From NCBI GenBank assembly GCA_023663635.1, contig JAMPHD010000028.1:1-34933 (forward strand): DNA of 34,933 bases. Direction: 5' to 3'. Position 1 is the stretch's first letter, and every line of letters starts with the position of its first letter. A program made the translations under genes and the position numbers. The notes under the pieces were generated by a model. That model searched no databases, was not told the origin of the DNA, and saw only the letters and a program-made list of their open reading frames with translations. Of the stretch, positions 31,005-34,933 are shown piece after piece. Origin of the DNA: Acetatifactor muris (GTDB lineage Bacteria; Bacillota; Clostridia; Lachnospirales; Lachnospiraceae).

Positions 31005-31754
31005 TTATGGCAGTTCCAAAGCATCCAACCATTCACTGAACTCTTTCCTGACATCATCATTTGCCGTACCTGCATTGATCGTAAAGCCCTCCAGCATCTC
31101 CGCATCCGGGCATAGTTCCTCTATCTGGTCAATCATTCTTCCAAACCTGCTCCCAAGGTGGATGCCAAAAGGAACAATCGTTTTCCCGGATAAATCATTT
31201 TCGGTGAGAAATGTCTTAACAGCAGGCGGAAGTTCATTCGACCACACCGGAATACCAAGGAATACCACATCATACTGCTCTAAGTTTTCTACCTGGGATT
31301 GCAGCGGCGGCAATGTTCCGTTCTGTATCTGCTCTATTGCCCCTTCAAGCATTGTCGAATAATCCGGGTCAAATGGCTCCTGCACAAGAATCGAAAAAAG
31401 TACCGCACCTTTCTTGTCACGAATCTCCTGCGCCATAACCTGCAGATTTCCCTCCGTATTCGCCGTATTTCTGTTCAGGCTCGCAGAAGTAACCGCATCC
31501 ACACTCATGCTACTGGTATCTCCCATATTTTCACTGTAGGCAAAATAGGCGACAAGGATATTTCCCCCCTGAATTTCCTCTGCCAAATTACCGGCAGTGC
31601 TATCCGCATTTTCCTCCTGAGACTGACCTGTTGAATTTACTGCCTCCTGCGACAAAACATCCCGCACATCATCCTGTGGGTTCGATTTATCCCCACAAGC
31701 AACAAGCGATAACATCCATATCAGGCAGGCTGCAACAATCATAATTTTTTTCAT
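31005..31754 (-). CDS. Flavodoxin-domain lipoprotein
   Basis: A 249-residue exported flavodoxin. The signal MKKIMIVAACLIWMLSLVAC ends at lipid Cys20; a Ser/Gln/Glu-rich linker (20 to about 60) leads to a flavodoxin fold (ILVAYFAYSENMGDTSSM with the FMN phosphate loop in modified form, then VVFLGIPVWSNELPPAVKTFL and the C-terminal helix). Anaerobe proteins of this kind may carry electrons at the outer membrane face. ATG 31754 has AAGGAG upstream; an earlier in-frame start at 31772 does not. It lies 23 bp after the RibD-C gene and 26 bp before the reductase-ferredoxin gene, so the genes are very likely one operon. Confidence 0.85.
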   Translation of the reverse strand: MKKIMIVAACLIWMLSLVACGDKSNPQDDVRDVLSQEAVNSTGQSQEENADSTAGNLAEEIQGGNILVAYFAYSENMGDTSSMSVDAVTSASLNRNTANTEGNLQVMAQEIRDKKGAVLFSILVQEPFDPDYSTMLEGAIEQIQNGTLPPLQSQVENLEQYDVVFLGIPVWSNELPPAVKTFLTENDLSGKTIVPFGIHLGSRFGRMIDQIEELCPDAEMLEGFTINAGTANDDVRKEFSEWLDALELP

Positions 31755-31777
31755 AGGAATCTCCTTTCTCATTTTAT

Positions 31778-32506
31778 TTATTTCTTCGTATTCTTCGGAT
31801 GGTATCTGATCCAGATGCCATCACCTGACAACTTTCGGACATCCACAAGAGAAAACGCCACCGGCGCAGTCCTTGTCAAATGATGATAACAGTCAAAAAC
31901 AGATGCCGTATCGGTCTGACCATCAGCCGCAGGACATATCACGATACTCAATTCGTCAATCAATCCCGCCTGCAAAAATGTCCAGTCAACCACTCCTCCG
32001 CCTATCACCATTAAAGTGTCAATCCCAAATGCCCGTTTCAGTTCACAAACCGCCAGTTCTGCATCAAGCTGTTCTTTTCCCGCAAAAAGATAAGATACTC
32101 CCACATCACGCAAATGCTGTAAATGCACATCCGATACAGATTCTGACAGGATTACAACAGCATGGGCGTCCGGCTGCCCCTGACGACGGATAACGCCGTT
32201 TTCCCATTGAAGTTTTCCCTCCATATCAACCACAACATCATAATAGTCCTCACTATGTCCGGCAATCCAAGTCTCACGCGGAAAAACCTGTGAGGACTCT
32301 GCCCTGTCTGCTCCAACCCGGCATTGATATATTTCTGCTGCCGTAACTGCGCCGCATAATGCAGCCTTGGTCTGATAGTCTGCCCGAATCTTCCCATATG
32401 CGGTGCTTATCGCCGCAATCTCCGGCACACGGAAAAAATCACCGGAGATTTTTCCGTTTACGGCACTTAAAATATGGCAGACTATAAAAGGCCGTTCCTT
32501 ATTCAT
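31778..32506 (-). CDS. RibD C-terminal/dihydrofolate reductase-like reductase
   Basis: A 242-residue protein of the RibD-C/DHFR superfamily. N-terminal strand-loop PFIVCHILSAVNGKISGDFF (6-25) and the NADPH-binding GIDTLMVIGGGVVDWTFLQAGLIDEL (about 160-186, glycine triplet IGGGVV) are typical; no deaminase domain is attached, so a role in riboflavin synthesis is not implied. Substrate unknown. Start ATG overlaps the stop codon of the upstream aldo/keto reductase (ATGA) with GGAG just before. Confidence 0.82.
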   Translation of the reverse strand: MNKERPFIVCHILSAVNGKISGDFFRVPEIAAISTAYGKIRADYQTKAALCGAVTAAEIYQCRVGADRAESSQVFPRETWIAGHSEDYYDVVVDMEGKLQWENGVIRRQGQPDAHAVVILSESVSDVHLQHLRDVGVSYLFAGKEQLDAELAVCELKRAFGIDTLMVIGGGVVDWTFLQAGLIDELSIVICPAADGQTDTASVFDCYHHLTRTAPVAFSLVDVRKLSGDGIWIRYHPKNTKK

Positions 32507-33509
32507 GACTTCTCCGCTCCTTCCTGCACTTTGTAAGATGCCCCGCCATATACCGACAGTTCCATCTGATCCAACGCACTGTCAATTTCTATGATTTCTT
32601 CCGGCGACAGCTTAATCTTAGCCGCATCCGCATTTTCACGCAGACGATCCGCTTTCCTTGATCCGGGAATCGGAACCAGATAAGGCTTTTTGCAGAGCAT
32701 CCATGCCAGGGAGATCTGTGCGGGCGTAGCGTCCTTTTCCTCTGCATACCGGCGCACAAGTTCAATGACCGGTGCGTTTTCCGCATAACCCTTTTCCGTA
32801 TACTGCGGCATATTGCGGCGGTAATCGTCCTTATCCGTGAAAACCTCGTTTTGGTATGCCGCCGTCAGAAACCCGTTTGCCAACGGGCTAAACGCTACAT
32901 ATCCCACATGAAGTTCTTCCAGCACAGGGAACAAAGCCCCATGCCATCTCGCCATCATGGAATACCGGTTCTGTATCGCTGTAACCGGACATACAGCATA
33001 TGCGCGGCGGAGATAATTTTCATCTGTCTCCGAAATTCCCCAATGCAAGATTTTCCCTCTTTGATAAGGTCAGCCATCACTCCCGCGACTTCCTCCGGCG
33101 GAATATTGGGGTCGATCCTATGCTGGTAGTAAAGATCAATATAATCTGTTCCAAGTCTTTTCAAGCTGCCATCCACACTGCTCCGTATCGTCTGAGGGTG
33201 AGAATCAAGCAGCATTTCCCCTTCTGCCGTGACACCGATCCCAAACTTTGTAGCGATTTTAACCTTATTTCGACAGCCTGCAAGCGCATCTCCTACCAAT
33301 TCTTCATTCCATAGCTGTGTACCATTCGCATCAAAGCCGAAATACCGCTCTGCCGTGTCAAAAAATGTATACCCCATCTCAATGGACTCCTCCAGCGCCC
33401 GCTTTGCCTCCTTTAAGTCGCTGGGCGCTCCATAGGCATGGGTAAACCCCATACAGCCAAGTCCCACGGCAGAAACCTCCAAGCCATTTCCTAAAACTCT
33501 TTTTTCCAT
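32503..33509 (-). pseudogene. Aldo/keto reductase split by a frameshift
   Basis: Two overlapping frames make one Tas-like aldo/keto reductase. The first (from ATG 33509 after GGGAGG) contains MEKRVLGNGLEVSAVGLGCM, the catalytic Asp and Tyr in YTFFDTAERYFG, Lys in IATKFGIG and His in YYQHRID. The second runs from about 33048 to 32503 with the rest (HWGISETDENYLRRAYAV, AFSPLANGFLTAAY, VPIPGSRKADRLRENA). Homology crosses from EGK to ILHWG at 33050-33056; one extra A in the four-A run (33051-33054, T on the plus strand) would restore it. It is either a recent pseudogene or a base missed in sequencing; the otherwise intact codons favour the latter or a very young mutation. Confidence 0.82.
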
Positions 33510-33536
33510 CTTCGTCCTCCCTTTGTCATACCTACA

Positions 33537-33564
33537 GCCGGGAGACCGTCTGGCTTCCCGGCTA
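33537..33564. terminator. Hairpin between the EFR1-type gene and the split reductase
   Basis: Perfect 8-bp stem AGCCGGGA / TCCCGGCT with a 12-nt loop. No T-run follows on the minus strand, so it would attenuate or stabilise RNA rather than fully terminate the redox operon. Confidence 0.4.
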
Positions 33565-33568
33565 TTGT

Positions 33569-34345
33569 TTACTGCATACTCTGATTGTTCGCCTCCACGA
33601 TCTCCGGCAGGCGGATATGTTCGTTATGGAATCTTGCCTCCGGGTTCTTCTCCGGATACCTAAGCCCAATCGCCTTCTGCGGGCAGTGGTGGATGCAGGC
33701 CATGCACATCTGGCAGTTCCCGCCTCCATAGACCGCCCGCTGGTTCTCAACATGGATGCATCCGCCCGGACACACTTTCATGCAGATACCGCAGCCGATA
33801 CACTTGTCCGAAACCGTGTATATATTTTCAAAGGAACCGGACGGGCCGCCGCCCATGCGGGATAAAAATTCCTGATGCGCTGCCCGGTCTGCATCCGTCA
33901 CTTCATCAATCTTATGTACTTTCCCTGAAACTTCCTCTTTGATGACGGCGAGATTTTCTTCGATCCGTTTCTCCGGCGCGCTGGCGACCTGTTCTTCCAT
34001 ATCAAAGCCAGGCAGGAAATTATCCACCATTTTGATCGTGCGGATATAATCTGCCTTTTTCCCTGTGGACTCCAGCATTTTCTGCGCCAGTTCCGCAGCC
34101 CCTCCGTGCCTGTTCCCATAGGTCAGGACAACAAAAAGGTAATCCGTGATAAATTCTGCATTTTTGATAAATTCCCGCACCATGAAGGGCGCTTCATGCC
34201 CGTAAACAGGATATACCAGGCCAATCTGATCCGCTTTATAGGTCTGATCCCCATTTTTTATCGCCTGCGGGATGCTGACAAGCTCCGTGTCAAGCTGTTT
34301 TGCCACATACAGGCTGTTTCCGGTGCCGGTAAAGTAAAAAATCAT
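33569..34345 (-). CDS. EFR1-family flavodoxin-ferredoxin protein
   Basis: A 258-residue soluble electron carrier. N-terminal flavodoxin fold with the FMN loop FTGTGNS (5-11) and YPVYGHEAPFMV (45-56); C-terminal ferredoxin part with two four-cysteine motifs, CIGCGICMKVCP (Cys182, 185, 188, 192) and CQMCMACIHHCP (Cys211, 214, 217, 221). The family (EFR1 ferrodoxin) is common in gut Clostridia and its partners are mostly unknown. GGAGG inside the end of the upstream hydrolase gene serves as its ribosome binding site; the two genes are 4 bp apart. Confidence 0.9.
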   Translation of the reverse strand: MIFYFTGTGNSLYVAKQLDTELVSIPQAIKNGDQTYKADQIGLVYPVYGHEAPFMVREFIKNAEFITDYLFVVLTYGNRHGGAAELAQKMLESTGKKADYIRTIKMVDNFLPGFDMEEQVASAPEKRIEENLAVIKEEVSGKVHKIDEVTDADRAAHQEFLSRMGGGPSGSFENIYTVSDKCIGCGICMKVCPGGCIHVENQRAVYGGGNCQMCMACIHHCPQKAIGLRYPEKNPEARFHNEHIRLPEIVEANNQSMQ

Positions 34346-34349
34346 ACTG

Positions 34350-34933
34350 TCATTCCTCCATCTGATTTTCCCAAAATGCTACAGCATCATCAAGCCACCC
34401 CTCCGCCACGGTTCCCGTCCCAAGACCAAAGCCGTGGGGCAGCCCTTCGTAGGAGTGGAACTCTGTAGGTATTCCATATCCCTCCAGCGTTTGCAGCCTT
34501 CTCTCCATGGTTCGCCAGCTTGCAATGCCGTCACTGGTTCCCACGCAGGCATAAGTGGGGGCATCCTTTTCCGACACATCACTGTGTCCCGTGTACTGCA
34601 TGATCACCGCTGCCGCCTGCGGGATGTCCGTCCTCCCTGTCAACTGCTGCAGATAATCGCTGTTCCCAAGCGTTGCCGCCATCCTTGCGCCCGCTGAGCC
34701 GCCCCAAAGGGAATATCCGTCAGGGCTGACTTCAAGCTCATCCGCATTATCATAAATAAATTCGATTGCCTGCGCCAGATCCTCATAGGCATGATCCGGA
34801 CGGTATATGAGTGCAAATGCGTTATAACCCTGCCTGCTGACCTCCAGTGCGTGGGGAAAGCTGTCATGCATCGCCCCCACATACATCATGCCGCCGCCTG
34901 CATTCATCACTGCAAATTCCGCTCCGGGTTCTC
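34350..34933 (-). CDS. Alpha/beta hydrolase (esterase-like), 5' end outside window
   Basis: The frame stays open to the last base of the window, so the N-terminus is missing; about 194 residues are present. Motifs fit a small esterase or acetyl-hydrolase: AVMNAGGGMMYVGAMHDSFP (oxyanion-hole side), the nucleophile elbow WGGSAGA (Ser), a likely acid in GTSDGIAS and the catalytic His in GLPHGFGLG. Clustered 4 bp upstream of the flavodoxin-ferredoxin gene on the same strand, apparently the first visible gene of the redox operon. Confidence 0.82.
   Translation of the reverse strand, partial: EPGAEFAVMNAGGGMMYVGAMHDSFPHALEVSRQGYNAFALIYRPDHAYEDLAQAIEFIYDNADELEVSPDGYSLWGGSAGARMAATLGNSDYLQQLTGRTDIPQAAAVIMQYTGHSDVSEKDAPTYACVGTSDGIASWRTMERRLQTLEGYGIPTEFHSYEGLPHGFGLGTGTVAEGWLDDAVAFWENQMEE

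Noticed and set aside
1..34933. CRISPR array, insertion sequence, prophage or integrative element
   Set aside because: No regularly spaced repeats, transposase, integrase or phage structural gene was seen on either strand.

Overview
The window looks like a chromosomal segment of a Gram-positive anaerobe of the class Clostridia, most likely a Lachnospiraceae-type gut bacterium. Evidence is the gene order rimP-nusA-rnpM-ylxQ-infB-rbfA-nrnA-truB-ribF, strong AGGAGG-type ribosome binding sites, many near-consensus sigma-A promoters with 17-bp spacers, a pyrophosphate-type phosphofructokinase, ferredoxin/flavodoxin fusion proteins, and a tRNA gene without encoded CCA. Most genes are on the minus strand. 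No transposase, integrase, phage gene or CRISPR array was seen.

Layout. 1-1452: a Fic-like fragment lacking the catalytic core and a very AT-rich membrane protein with its own promoter. 1461-5215: an overlapping or closely spaced minus-strand set of DJ-1/PfpI protein, M18 aminopeptidase and S8 subtilase. 5263-6200: a zeta-type toxin-antitoxin pair whose promoter carries a palindromic operator. 6338-9371: plus-strand solute-binding-like lipoprotein and CYTH protein. 9512-14050: SPFH/flotillin protein, 4-alpha-glucanotransferase and PPi-dependent phosphofructokinase. 14191-15395: a CaCA-family cation exchanger behind what I read as a yybP-ykoY (manganese) riboswitch with an overlapping terminator. 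15442-16493: tRNA-Thr(GGU), an intrinsic terminator, and trmO. 16562-17694: an SH3/NlpC-P60 wall hydrolase. 17774-20240: Na/Pi cotransporter-PhoU protein with tcdA. 20244-29063: the translation/transcription operon. 29106-29708: a frame-disrupted lipoprotein gene. 29854-34933: a redox gene block (alpha/beta hydrolase, flavodoxin-ferredoxin protein, frameshifted aldo-keto reductase, RibD-C reductase, flavodoxin lipoprotein, ferredoxin-tailed aldo-keto reductase).

The most notable points are: (a) the Mn2+-riboswitch candidate on a gene usually labelled Na+/Ca2+ exchanger, which suggests Mn2+ export; (b) tRNA-Thr(GGU) followed directly by trmO, the enzyme family that methylates t6A37 in that very tRNA, with tcdA, the other t6A37-modifying enzyme, 2 kb away; (c) long charged disordered extensions on three products of the nusA-infB operon (acidic on NusA and RbfA, Arg/Gly-rich on IF-2); (d) a hairpin in the rimP-nusA leader that may serve NusA autoregulation; (e) two single-base frame breaks at homopolymers. 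All functional calls rest on reading the translations and motifs; no database search was run.
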